Positions 1 through 8,565 of a stretch of DNA of 64,000 nucleotides are shown here, piece by piece. The first letter of the stretch is position 1. The number at the start of each line of letters is the position of its first letter. This DNA comes from Acinetobacter seifertii (GTDB lineage Bacteria > Pseudomonadota > Gammaproteobacteria > Pseudomonadales > Moraxellaceae), in contig NZ_KB851199.1 of NCBI RefSeq assembly GCF_000368065.1, positions 266,599-330,598 of the forward strand, written 5' to 3'. The translations under genes were made by a program, and so were the position numbers. The notes beneath the pieces are model-generated. The model did not search any database and was not told the DNA's origin. It saw nothing but the letters and a program-made list of their open reading frames with translations.

Positions 1-335
1 TTGATTTCATTATTCCTGCTGCTGAACAATCTAGTACCCTGCACAATACTATTTTAGAGTTTACTAAAACTTATAATATTGACCTCAATATTGTACAAAA
101 GGCAGATAATATTTTACTTAACATTAATTCTGCTGGATCTGGACTAGGATGCACGATTTTACCAGCCTATATTGCTCCGCTAGGCGTTGCTAACACAGTG
201 GTTCGTCCTCTAGATGTTGAATTACCTTCTTTAGATTTATTTGTGAGTTATCGTAAAAATACACAATCTGTTGGTGTTAAAAGATTTATTGATCAACTCA
301 ATAAAGTATTTCATCTTGATAAGAATCAAGATTAA
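1..335 (+). CDS. LysR-family regulator, C-terminal part (5' end outside window)
   Basis: An open frame runs from the window edge to a TAA at 333-335, giving about 110 residues. The pattern SGLGCTILPAYIAP followed by a strand-rich tail and a final helix (KRFIDQLNKVF) is typical of the second half of a LysR effector-binding domain. The DNA-binding half lies upstream of the window, so target and ligand cannot be judged. It is followed by an AT-rich gap holding a long perfect inverted repeat. The family call is an inference from fold-like pattern, not from an HTH that I can see. Confidence 0.75.
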   Translation, partial: DFIIPAAEQSSTLHNTILEFTKTYNIDLNIVQKADNILLNINSAGSGLGCTILPAYIAPLGVANTVVRPLDVELPSLDLFVSYRKNTQSVGVKRFIDQLNKVFHLDKNQD

Positions 336-391
336 ACACCAAAGTTAAATCTACTTTTACTCTTAAATAATAAATTAGTTAGAAAATCTAA

Positions 392-438
392 ATTAAAGTA
401 TAAAATAAATGCATTTAATATTTATTTTATACTTTAAT
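392..438. repeat. Perfect 18-bp inverted repeat, AT-only stem
   Basis: The arms at 392-409 and 421-438 are exact reverse complements around an 11-nt loop. The only G/C pair sits in the AAAGTATAAAATAAA arm. It lies 56 bp after the LysR stop and could act as its transcription end or as a cruciform or operator site. The rest of the 336-577 gap is AT-rich with no recognisable gene. Confidence 0.7.
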
Positions 439-577
439 GAAGTAATTTAATTTTCAATAAATATATTATCTTTAATTTATAAAATATTATTAATAAGCAT
501 AAAGCATATATAAAACTTAATGTTAAATTAACCAAACAGTAAAAAATATTTACTAGAGCATATGGAGTGTCGAGTAA

Positions 578-1255
578 ATGGTAGCACTATTAAAGCATTT
601 GGGTCGTAGCGTGCGAAATCGACCTCACTTCTTTATTGCTTTATTTGTGGGAGTTATTGCCGGAACTCTATTGACTTGGTTCACCTCATGGAAATGGTCT
701 ACTATTTTATTAGTCAGCTGGAATGGTTCCATTGGCTTATATTTATTGCATGTTTTCAAACTAATGAAAAATGCAGATCACTCTCAAATGCAGCAACAAG
801 CTAAAAAACAAGATGAAAGCAAATGGGTGATTATGCTGATTGTTTTACTGGCAATTTCTATGTGTTTAGTTGCTATTTTAGTACAGTTGTCCCAGCTTCC
901 TTCTGACCATTATGCAAAATTAGGACACGTTGCTTTAGCTTTACTTACAATTGTTTCAGCATGGCTTTTTATGCACACAGTTTTCGCCTTGCATTATGCA
1001 CATGACTTTTATATGGCTTTATCGAGAAATGAAGAAAGTGGCGGATTAGAGTTTCCAGGCACAAAAAATCCAACTTATCCCGACTTCTTATATTTTAGTT
1101 ATATTATTGGCACTTCAGCACAAACAGCAGATGTATCGGTCACGACTAGGCATATGCGTTTGCTAAACTTATTTCATTTCGTACTGGCATTTGGCTTTAA
1201 CACAACAATTTTAGCAATTTGTATTAACGTGGCTGCTGGTTTTATCAGTAACTAA
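578..1255 (+). CDS. DUF1345 family inner-membrane protein
   Basis: This 225-residue protein has five likely membrane segments (about residues 18-36, 40-58, 82-104, 114-138 and 196-221). The block SYIIGTSAQTADVSVTTRHMR before the last segment is the family hallmark of DUF1345, whose biochemical function is not established. It stands alone between the LysR tail and a convergent glutathione transferase. A 9-bp GC-rich hairpin just after the stop serves both genes. The SD is weak (GGAGTG about 12 bases before ATG). Confidence 0.85.
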   Translation: MVALLKHLGRSVRNRPHFFIALFVGVIAGTLLTWFTSWKWSTILLVSWNGSIGLYLLHVFKLMKNADHSQMQQQAKKQDESKWVIMLIVLLAISMCLVAILVQLSQLPSDHYAKLGHVALALLTIVSAWLFMHTVFALHYAHDFYMALSRNEESGGLEFPGTKNPTYPDFLYFSYIIGTSAQTADVSVTTRHMRLLNLFHFVLAFGFNTTILAICINVAAGFISN

Positions 1256-1277
1256 AACGCTTGAGTTAAAAACAGAA

Positions 1278-1297
1278 AGCCACCCTAAAGGGTGGCT
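1278..1297. terminator. Hairpin between convergent genes
   Basis: AGCCACCCT and AGGGTGGCT form a 9-bp stem between the DUF1345 gene (+) and the glutathione transferase gene (-). The T-run on either side is poor, so it is a weak intrinsic terminator or a 3'-end stabilising stem. Confidence 0.6.
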
Positions 1298-1311
1298 CGA
1301 AATAGTATAAA

Positions 1312-1917
1312 TTACAGTAACTCGCCCATGCTGCTTCGTTTTAAGCCTTCACGTTGCTTAATCGTTTCAACATAACGTGTAATGGTAGGGTGTGATTCAA
1401 TCGCATTCATTTTTAATTGCCATAACAGCATCGCGCCCACACTTACATCTGCTGCGGTAAATTGTTCACCACATAAATATGGATTTGCTTCACTTACCCC
1501 TTGAACCAAAGCTTGGTAAGCATCGTTATAATCACCATAACCAACAAACATTTTTTGCTCAGCTGTTACTTCTATTCCTAGAGCTTTATCAACGCCAGCA
1601 GCTTCCCAAGGACCTGCCATCATAAACAACCAACGATAGTACAAACCACGCTTTGGATCATTCAAGGCTGGTGCTAAACCTTTGTCACTAAACTTGTCGG
1701 CTAGATATGCACAAATTGCCCCCAACTCATAAATAACCACATCGCCATCTACCAATACAGGTACTTTTCCAAAAGGATTAAGTTTTAAATATTCTGGTGA
1801 TTTCATCTCAGTCTTGTATTCGACTTCAATACGCTCACATTCAACACCAAGCTCGACTAAAAGCCAGTCGACAACCACACCACGCGATTCTTTGTTAGTA
1901 TAAAGTTTAAGGCTCAT
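1312..1917 (-). CDS. Glutathione S-transferase family protein
   Basis: This 201-residue protein matches the usual length of bacterial cytosolic GSTs. Residues 1-80 form the thioredoxin-like domain, with the cis-proline turn in NPFGKVPVLVDGD. The following YELGAI takes the place of the usual ES glutathione-contact motif, with Leu where Ser is common. Residues 90-200 form the helical domain with the N-capping pattern FTAADVSVGAMLLW. Glutathione conjugation or isomerase activity is family knowledge and the substrate is unknown. It has its own SD (AAGGAG in the + strand complement) and lies 49 bp downstream of a WYL regulator on the same strand, so the two may be cotranscribed. Confidence 0.88.
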   Translation of the reverse strand: MSLKLYTNKESRGVVVDWLLVELGVECERIEVEYKTEMKSPEYLKLNPFGKVPVLVDGDVVIYELGAICAYLADKFSDKGLAPALNDPKRGLYYRWLFMMAGPWEAAGVDKALGIEVTAEQKMFVGYGDYNDAYQALVQGVSEANPYLCGEQFTAADVSVGAMLLWQLKMNAIESHPTITRYVETIKQREGLKRSSMGELL

Positions 1918-1966
1918 TTTTTATGGCTCCTTGTTTATCGTGATGCTAGTCTACAAGGGTCTTTTG

Positions 1967-2671
1967 TCATTTTTTGTCAGTAGTCTTTTGCGATTCTTGC
2001 GCCCACCATTGCTGGAACAGTTGTTGTTTAAATGATGGATATAACTCTTGGGTTAAACTTAAGTGTTGAATACGATCCATTCTAAAATGTCGAAAGTCCT
2101 GTCGTAGTTCACACCATGCGGCCAACACAATTTTGTCATTAAAATATCCCAAAGCAAAAGGCCACAAGGTTCGAACACTACTTCGCTGTTGTTCATCATG
2201 ATAATGCATCGAAATTTTGACTTGCTGCCGAATAGCTAACCGCACTTGTTCGACTCGATTTTCATCTACAGGCAGCCATGTGTTAAACGCTCTTAGGGTC
2301 GTTTGCTGTAATAAATATTGGCGATGCTCAGGCAAAACAGAATTTAATTTAGCTAAGATGGATGTAGATGATGATTGTAAAGACTGGTCAGGCACACTCT
2401 TTAACCAATACAGTGCCAAAAAAATAGCTTCAACTTCATTTTCATTGAGTGTCATTGGTGGTAATACAATGTCTTCTTTAAGCTGAAACCCCAAACCTGC
2501 CGATGCATCGATTCTCACACCTTGTGCACGTAGACTATCAATATCACGGTAAATACTACGAACACTAATTCCCATACGTTCAGCCAAGACTTGGGCAGTA
2601 ACTGGATAACGGAATTCACGGAGTTGTTGTAAAAGATTTAATAAACGAATAGAACGGCTCATTTTTCTCAT
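1967..2671 (-). CDS. YafY-type HTH/WYL-domain transcription regulator
   Basis: This 234-residue protein has an N-terminal winged helix (residues 6-60, with TAQVLAERMGISVRSIYRDI as the recognition region). A WYL domain follows (about 135-215), recognised by PFALGYFNDKIVLAAWCELR and the closing FRHFRMDRI. WYL proteins sense small ligands or nucleic acid and usually repress nearby genes; the effector here is unknown. The start could also be the internal ATG at 2662. A 28-bp inverted repeat begins at its start codon, and the GST gene lies directly downstream, so the GST gene is a plausible target. Confidence 0.85.
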   Translation of the reverse strand: MRKMSRSIRLLNLLQQLREFRYPVTAQVLAERMGISVRSIYRDIDSLRAQGVRIDASAGLGFQLKEDIVLPPMTLNENEVEAIFLALYWLKSVPDQSLQSSSTSILAKLNSVLPEHRQYLLQQTTLRAFNTWLPVDENRVEQVRLAIRQQVKISMHYHDEQQRSSVRTLWPFALGYFNDKIVLAAWCELRQDFRHFRMDRIQHLSLTQELYPSFKQQLFQQWWAQESQKTTDKK

Positions 2672-2698
2672 CTTATTGTTATTGGACTTACAATAAGA
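2671..2698. promoter_or_regulatory. Candidate operator: 9-bp inverted repeat at the WYL regulator start
   Basis: TCTTATTGT (2671-2679) and ACAATAAGA (2690-2698) are exact reverse complements separated by 10 bp. The repeat begins at the start codon of the WYL regulator. It could be the operator for autoregulation or a leader hairpin that hides the start. Confidence 0.45.
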
Positions 2699-2732
2699 GG
2701 GAATAAATTCCCCCTTCTTATATCATTCTAAA

Positions 2733-3407
2733 TTACGCTACATCTGCATTAGATAACTTTGCGTACTCTCTTAAAAAGTTATGTAGCTCAGGTACATCTT
2801 TAGCAATCGTTAAAGGCTGGAACTGTTGTAATACTTCAATCGAATGCACACCATAGCCTACACCAATACGTGGCATCCCTAAACGCTGCGCCATCTCAAG
2901 ATCATAGCTACTATCGCCAATCATGACTGCACGCTCAATACTCACCCCAGTGACTGTTAATATTTCTTGCAACATGAGTGGATCTGGTTTTGATCGAGTT
3001 TCATTAGCTGCGCGAGTCACATCAAAAAGATGAGTACTTTGTGTTTTTGCAATCACACGGTCTAATCCACGACGGTTTTTACCTGTCGCTACGGCAAGCT
3101 TTAAACCTTGGGCTTTTAAATCATGGAGTAGTTCAGAAACACCCTCAAACCATGCATCACTAGTCGAGTTCGCAATATAGTGATCACCATATGCTTTTAA
3201 AATCGATTCATGTAGCTCGGGCGCTTCTGGAAACAAAGTTTGCATCACTTCGGGTAAACCTAAACCGATAATACTTTTTGCAGCTTCATCAGTCAGAGTT
3301 AACTCATGCTGCTGTGCCGCATGCTGTAAACTTGCAACAATCTGACCAACAGAATTATATAAAGTACCATCCCAGTCAAAAATCACTAATTCTGTTTTCA
3401 GACTCAT
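2733..3407 (-). CDS. HAD-superfamily phosphatase (phosphoglycolate phosphatase-like)
   Basis: Translation from the ATG at 3407 gives 225 residues. A longer frame from 3509 exists but lies wholly inside rluC. Motif I is FDWDGTLYNS, motif II VATGKNRRG, motif III Lys in SKPDPLM and motif IV IGDSSYDLEMA, so all HAD catalytic positions are present. The start overlaps the rluC stop as ATGA, indicating translational coupling. HAD genes of this type commonly follow rluC in Pseudomonadales. The substrate is probably a small phosphoester, but phosphoglycolate is only an analogy. Confidence 0.85.
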   Translation of the reverse strand: MSLKTELVIFDWDGTLYNSVGQIVASLQHAAQQHELTLTDEAAKSIIGLGLPEVMQTLFPEAPELHESILKAYGDHYIANSTSDAWFEGVSELLHDLKAQGLKLAVATGKNRRGLDRVIAKTQSTHLFDVTRAANETRSKPDPLMLQEILTVTGVSIERAVMIGDSSYDLEMAQRLGMPRIGVGYGVHSIEVLQQFQPLTIAKDVPELHNFLREYAKLSNADVA

Positions 3408-4336
3408 TTTGCTACTCTCAAAGCATCTAATAACTGGGTCATGTCTTCTGGTAAAGGCGCTTCGATAGTCGGATAACCCGGAATATCTAAACGCATCGCA
3501 TGTAAACACAAACGGCGTGCTTCAGGGCCTGCATAAGCTGTGTTGTGCCCGTATTTATCATCACCAATCAAAGGGTGTCCAATACTTAAACCATGTACAC
3601 GAATTTGATGTGTACGACCTGATAAAGGTGAAGCATGAACCAACGTGGCATTTTTAAAGCGCTCTGCAACTACCCATTCAGTTTTACTTGGTTTACCTTC
3701 TTTAGATACACGTACACGACGCTCGCCATTGGCTAACTCATAGCGGAATAAAGGAGCATCAATGAGTTGCTTATCAAGACTTACCTGACCTTTTACAATA
3801 GCTGCATAGGTCTTACGAATTTTGTGTTCACGCAACATATCTTGTAGCAATTTTAAAGTGCTACGTTTTTTGCTAATCATGACTAGACCAGAAGTATCAC
3901 GGTCAATACGGTGAATAAGTTCTAAATATTTTTTGCCTGTCGCCGCACGTAGTGCCTCAATCAAACCATAAGCCACACCACTGCCGCCATGTACAGCAAT
4001 ACCAGATGGTTTATTTACAACTAATAGACCTTCATCTTCGTAAACCACACGGCTTAACAAACTTTGTGCCACACCATCACTTACAGGAACAGCTGTTTCA
4101 TCTTTTTGTTCATAGCGAATAGGCGCAACACGAATTTGATCTCCAATTGCGAGTTTGGTCTCGGCTTTAATACGTTTTTTATTGACGCGAACCTGACCTT
4201 CACGAATCAAACGATAAATTCGACTCTTTGGCACACCCTTTAAACGTGAAAACAGGAAATTATCGATTCGTTGTCCTGCTTGATGCTCATCCACCTCAAA
4301 CCAAGTGACACTTTGCCATTGCTGTGTAGAATTCAT
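3404..4336 (-). CDS. rluC: 23S rRNA pseudouridine synthase RluC
   Basis: This 310-residue protein has an N-terminal S4 RNA-binding domain (about 17-75, KSRIYRLIREGQVRVNKKR). The RluA-type catalytic domain contains HRIDRDTSGL, in which the Asp is the pseudouridine nucleophile. The later blocks RTHQIRVHG and IGDDKYG complete the family signature. RluC modifies U955, U2504 and U2580 (E. coli numbering) of 23S rRNA. It is divergent from rne, as in many gammaproteobacteria, which supports RluC over RluD. The HAD phosphatase gene overlaps its stop by 4 bp. Confidence 0.9.
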   Translation of the reverse strand: MNSTQQWQSVTWFEVDEHQAGQRIDNFLFSRLKGVPKSRIYRLIREGQVRVNKKRIKAETKLAIGDQIRVAPIRYEQKDETAVPVSDGVAQSLLSRVVYEDEGLLVVNKPSGIAVHGGSGVAYGLIEALRAATGKKYLELIHRIDRDTSGLVMISKKRSTLKLLQDMLREHKIRKTYAAIVKGQVSLDKQLIDAPLFRYELANGERRVRVSKEGKPSKTEWVVAERFKNATLVHASPLSGRTHQIRVHGLSIGHPLIGDDKYGHNTAYAGPEARRLCLHAMRLDIPGYPTIEAPLPEDMTQLLDALRVAK

Positions 4337-4448
4337 ACTAATATTTAAACCTGAAATTTTACGAAATTTGATTAATAAATGACCGATTAGCTTAGTTTTT
4401 TCACAAGAAATCTAAGCTTAGCCCATAGGCAGATGCTGCAAGGTTTGA

Positions 4449-5058
4449 TATAGTCAGCGCACGGATACCGCCGTAAGTGAACATCTAATGGGAATTTTCC
4501 CTGATTGAAACCTCAATCAAAATGATGCTTTCATCACCAGCTCGGATTGGTCCTAAAGAATTATGCCGACGCCGAAGGCTTATTATATCGGCAAAATGAC
4601 AAACTGTTGCGTTTAATTCAGTTTGTTCAAAAAAATATGTTACCAACTCTAGTTGGTTATGGAACGTAAACTGATACACATCAGACAAATCGATCCTTAA
4701 TGTTGCCTTCAGGCTAAAGCGTTGATGCATTGGAACTGCCGAAAGCACCGATACGATGAGCATTCCGTATCAAACTTCCAATAAAGAAGTCACTTCGCGG
4801 CCAATGACAGTGAAAGTCATTAACCAATGCACCGCTCACCCGCCAGTGAAGCAAAAAGGAATTCCGATTTAAAGGTTGAAGCAGTATTGCCTACATCACA
4901 GACGAGAATCGAAGCTAAGGCTAAATGTAGCCGGTAACAGATGACTCAGACCACAAGTATTTTGAGATCTGGGAAATGATCCGTCATGTTCGATGTTCGT
5001 TCAGAACCTTTAAGTTTGTTTGGTTTGTTTGTGTGAGTCACTATTAGGTGTCACACCC
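4449..5058 (+). promoter_or_regulatory. Long structured leader of rne
   Basis: The gap between rluC and rne is 722 bp and has no convincing gene. A TGATATAGT motif at 4446-4454 is a plausible extended -10, which would give a leader of about 600 nt. The leader holds several short hairpins, such as ATTGA/TCAAT near 4504-4520 and GCCGA/TCGGC near 4564-4597. RNase E autoregulates through a long 5' UTR in enterobacteria; by analogy this leader may do the same. A last hairpin at 5031-5056 (GTGTGA/TCACAC) places the rne Shine-Dalgarno (AGG, 5046-5048) in its loop. Confidence 0.5.
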
Positions 5059-8000
5059 ATGAAACGTATGTTGATTAATGCAACTCACGCCGAAGAAGTT
5101 CGCGTTGCACTTATCACTGGTAATCGTCTTTACGATTTTGATTTAGAGAATCGTACCCGAGAACAGAAAAAATCCAATATCTATAAAGGCCATGTCACCC
5201 GCGTAGAACCTTCTTTAGAAGCTGTTTTTGTTGAATACGGCGCAGGCCGTCAAGGCTTCTTGTCTATGCGTGAAATTGCGAATAGCTATTTCCAGGCAGA
5301 TCCTCGTCAGACTTCAAACATTCGTGAACTTATTACTGAAGGCACAGAGCTTTTAGTTCAGGTTGAAAAAGAAGAACGTGGCAATAAAGGTGCAGCGCTT
5401 TCTACTTTTATTTCTCTAGCAGGTCGCTATTTAGTTCTTATGCCAAATAACCCTAAAGGTGGCGGTATCAGCCGTCAAATTTCGGGTTCAGTACGCGAAG
5501 AGTTAAAAGAAATTTTAGCCTCTTTAAATGTACCTCGCGGCATGAGCGTGATTGTACGTACTGCTGGTATTGGCCGTACTCAAGAAGAATTACAGCTTGA
5601 TTTACAGCACTTACTTGACCTTTGGGCACAAATTCAAAGTACAGCAAGCTCTGGCCCTTCTCCAATGCTTGTTCACCAAGAAGCTGGTGTTGTAACACGC
5701 GCAATTCGTGATTACTTACGTGATGACGTTGCTGAAATCTTAATTGATAGCGAACAAGCTTATAACGAAGCTTATAACTTTGTTAAAGCAGTCATGCCTC
5801 GTCAATTAGACAAATTAAAAACTTATACTTTAAATGAGCCATTGTTTGCTCATTTTGGTATTGAAAGCCAAATTCAAACTGCTTACGAGCGTGAAGTAAA
5901 ACTTCCATCTGGCGGTTCAATCGTGATTGACCAGACTGAAGCTTTAGTTTCAATCGATATTAACTCTGCGAAATCAACTCGCGGGCATGATGTTGAAGAA
6001 ACTGCGCTAAATACCAACCTTGAAGCAGCAGAAGAAATTGCTCGTCAACTTCGTCTTCGTGACATTGGCGGTTTAGTTGTCATCGACTTCATCGATATGA
6101 CTAAAGAACGCAACCAACGTATGGTTGAAGCAAAACTTCGTGAAGCAACCCAAAGCGATCGTGCCCGTATCCAGTTCGGTCAGTTGTCTCGTTTTGGCTT
6201 AATGGAAATGAGCCGTCAACGCTTACGTCCATCGCTTGAAGAAGCAACAGGTTATGTATGCCCTCGCTGTCATGGTACAGGCATGGTTCGTGACCTACGT
6301 TCGCTTTCTCTTTCAATCATGCGTAAAGTTGAAGAGATTGCTCTTCGTGAACGTCATGGTGAAGTTCAGGTTGAAGTTCCAGTTGAAATTGCAGCCTTCT
6401 TGCTTAATGAAAAACGCCATAGTCTGGTGTATTTAGAGCAAACTTCTGGTGTACGTGTGACTGTATTACCTCACCCGCACTTAGAAACTCCGCATTACGA
6501 AATTGCTTATAACCCAGACGGTTTTGCTCCATCTAGTTATGAACGCACTGAAGCAACTCGCTCAAGCGAAAAAGAGCTAGGTTATGAGTCTTCTGAATGG
6601 CATTTAGAAGAAGCAGATCACGGGCATGCACATGCAACAGCTCAAGCTTCAAATAATGCTCCAGCTCAGAAAAAAGCAAACCAAGCAAGTCAACCTGTAG
6701 CACAGCAAGCTGTAGCTCAAAAAGCGGCAAGTCCTTGTGCATGGTTAGAAAACTTATTTGTTCAAAAACAAGCGCAAACTGTTGATCAATCTCGTTCAGC
6801 ACAAAATGCCGCAGCTGCGATTGAGCAAATGGTAAATACTGGTGCTGTTAGCCGTGGTCAGTTTGGTCAAGTGGCTGTACCTCCTGTTGCAGAAGTTGCG
6901 CCAGTTCCGTCAAATAATGCTTATATTTCACAGTCACCTGTGAAACAAGAAGTTCGTGAACATGTTGAAAAAGATGATAGATCTCAACAACAACGTCAGA
7001 ACAACAAAAAGCGCAAACATAAAGAGCAACGTGAACAGCATCACCAAGCTCATGAACAACAACATCAAGTTCATGAAGAAGTGGTTCAGTTGTCACGCCA
7101 AGAGCAACGTGAATTAAAACGTCAGCAAAAGCGTCAACAACACCAAGATCAGCAACATCAAAATAATGATGTACAACAAACTGAGAATGTTGTTCCACGC
7201 CGTGATCGTAATAATCAACAACGTCCAAACCGTCCAAATCGCCATCGCGATCCAAGTGTATTAAATGAAAATCAAAATACGCCAGCGGCACCAGTAGTTG
7301 TTGATGAAAAACAAGTTAAAGTGGATGTAATTGACGCACCTAAACATGATGTCATGAACACAGCTTTAATCATCAACGTTGACCAAGGTCAAAGCGAAAT
7401 TGTTGCGCTAGCGCCTGAACAAAAGGTTGAACATGTTGAAGCGGCTCCTGTTGAAGTTGCTCAAGAGCCAACTCCTGCACCAGTTGTAGAAGAGAAAGCT
7501 GTTGTTGCAGAAACAAAAGAAGCGCAACCAACTAAAGAAGCTACTCAGCCTCAAATCCAACGTGCTAGCAACGATCCTCGTATGCGTCGTCGTCAGCAAC
7601 GTGAAGCTAAACAAGCTAAAGCAGCTACTCCAACTGTTACGCCATCGCAAATTCCAACTTTGGCACAATACACAATTGGTAGCTTAATTCGTCAAGTATA
7701 TGGCGAAGACTGCACTGTGTTGATTGAACAATTTGGTTTAGTACCAACGTTTAATCGTGCTTTGCAGAAGTTTACGGAACAGTACGCAAGTACTTTGGTA
7801 GTTGAAGTAACTTCAGAAACAGAAGAGAAAAAACCGGTAACTCGTGATGCAGAACTTCCAAGCCATAAACCAGCTGAAGAAGCAGAACCAGCACCAGTGC
7901 TTCCGCTTACTCCATCGCAAGCTCCGACTCCACGTGTTGCAAATGATCCACGTGAACGTCGCCGTTTAGCAAAATTGGCTGCTGAGCAAGCATTTGAGCA

Positions 8001-8373
8001 AGTGAAACAACAACACTCTACTCAAGAGGAATTAGCTACCCCTGCTCCTGTAGTAGAAGAAACTGTTGTTGCTCCTGTTGCTGAAACACAAGCGCTTGTT
8101 GAATCAAAGCAACAACCGCTTGAGCTTAATCAAGTAACTGAGGTGGCATCTAGCGTAGAAGAAGCGCCAGTTGAAGCTGTAGTAGAAGCTCCAATTGCGA
8201 AACAGCCAAAAGCAGCGGCAAAAGCTAAAGCAGCTCAAGAACAAGCTGCTGAGTCAACTGAAGCTCCGACAGAGAGTGAATCAGAAGATTCTAAAGCTGA
8301 TAAGGACAAACCAAGTCGTCCTCGTCGCCCTCGTGGCCGTCCACCAAAAAAAGCTAATCCTGTAGCTGAGTAA
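5059..8373 (+). CDS. rne: Ribonuclease E
   Basis: The ATG at 5059 ([17 protein letters not shown]) is chosen because it begins with the family N-terminus and has an SD 10 bases upstream; it gives 1104 residues. The S1 domain lies at about 35-125. The catalytic DNase I-like region contains [13 protein letters not shown] and VVIDFIDM, the Mg-binding aspartates. The Zn-link is CPRCHGTG near residue 401. From about 490 onward the protein is low-complexity, rich in Gln, Glu, Pro, Val and Arg, and ends in [12 protein letters not shown], as expected for a disordered scaffold arm of the degradosome. It initiates mRNA decay and processes rRNA and tRNA at the membrane. A UUCG-capped terminator follows. 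Confidence 0.97.
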   Translation: MKRMLINATHAEEVRVALITGNRLYDFDLENRTREQKKSNIYKGHVTRVEPSLEAVFVEYGAGRQGFLSMREIANSYFQADPRQTSNIRELITEGTELLVQVEKEERGNKGAALSTFISLAGRYLVLMPNNPKGGGISRQISGSVREELKEILASLNVPRGMSVIVRTAGIGRTQEELQLDLQHLLDLWAQIQSTASSGPSPMLVHQEAGVVTRAIRDYLRDDVAEILIDSEQAYNEAYNFVKAVMPRQLDKLKTYTLNEPLFAHFGIESQIQTAYEREVKLPSGGSIVIDQTEALVSIDINSAKSTRGHDVEETALNTNLEAAEEIARQLRLRDIGGLVVIDFIDMTKERNQRMVEAKLREATQSDRARIQFGQLSRFGLMEMSRQRLRPSLEEATGYVCPRCHGTGMVRDLRSLSLSIMRKVEEIALRERHGEVQVEVPVEIAAFLLNEKRHSLVYLEQTSGVRVTVLPHPHLETPHYEIAYNPDGFAPSSYERTEATRSSEKELGYESSEWHLEEADHGHAHATAQASNNAPAQKKANQASQPVAQQAVAQKAASPCAWLENLFVQKQAQTVDQSRSAQNAAAAIEQMVNTGAVSRGQFGQVAVPPVAEVAPVPSNNAYISQSPVKQEVREHVEKDDRSQQQRQNNKKRKHKEQREQHHQAHEQQHQVHEEVVQLSRQEQRELKRQQKRQQHQDQQHQNNDVQQTENVVPRRDRNNQQRPNRPNRHRDPSVLNENQNTPAAPVVVDEKQVKVDVIDAPKHDVMNTALIINVDQGQSEIVALAPEQKVEHVEAAPVEVAQEPTPAPVVEEKAVVAETKEAQPTKEATQPQIQRASNDPRMRRRQQREAKQAKAATPTVTPSQIPTLAQYTIGSLIRQVYGEDCTVLIEQFGLVPTFNRALQKFTEQYASTLVVEVTSETEEKKPVTRDAELPSHKPAEEAEPAPVLPLTPSQAPTPRVANDPRERRRLAKLAAEQAFEQVKQQHSTQEELATPAPVVEETVVAPVAETQALVESKQQPLELNQVTEVASSVEEAPVEAVVEAPIAKQPKAAAKAKAAQEQAAESTEAPTESESEDSKADKDKPSRPRRPRGRPPKKANPVAE

Positions 8374-8403
8374 GCCATTTGCTCAATTGCAGCTAATTTA
8401 AAC

Positions 8404-8436
8404 AAACCTAGTCATTTCGATGACTAGGTTTTTTTT
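8404..8436 (+). terminator. Intrinsic terminator of rne
   Basis: A 12-bp stem (AAACCTAGTCAT / ATGACTAGGTTT) closes on a TTCG tetraloop and runs into at least eight Ts. Confidence 0.93.
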
Positions 8437-8565
8437 GTTATTTTTAACCAATTAGGTTGATTGCACTAGAAGAAAAGTTTTAAAAGCATGGTGAACCATG
8501 AAAACTATTGGACTTTTTGCCCACACAACCTTTTTTGGATTGATCGAAAAATAAATAGGATTGAT

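Noticed and set aside
4485..4763. 92-residue minus-strand open frame in the rne leader
   Set aside because: No SD, no recognisable domain, and it lies antisense to the structured rne leader.
5020..5058. Upstream TTG start for rne
   Set aside because: It would add [13 protein letters not shown] ahead of the conserved MKRMLINAT start, and lies within the SD hairpin; the ATG at 5059 has its own SD.
6848..7291. Minus-strand 147-residue frame inside rne
   Set aside because: It is the antisense of the repetitive Gln/Glu/Val codons of the RNase E disordered tail and has no independent coding signal.
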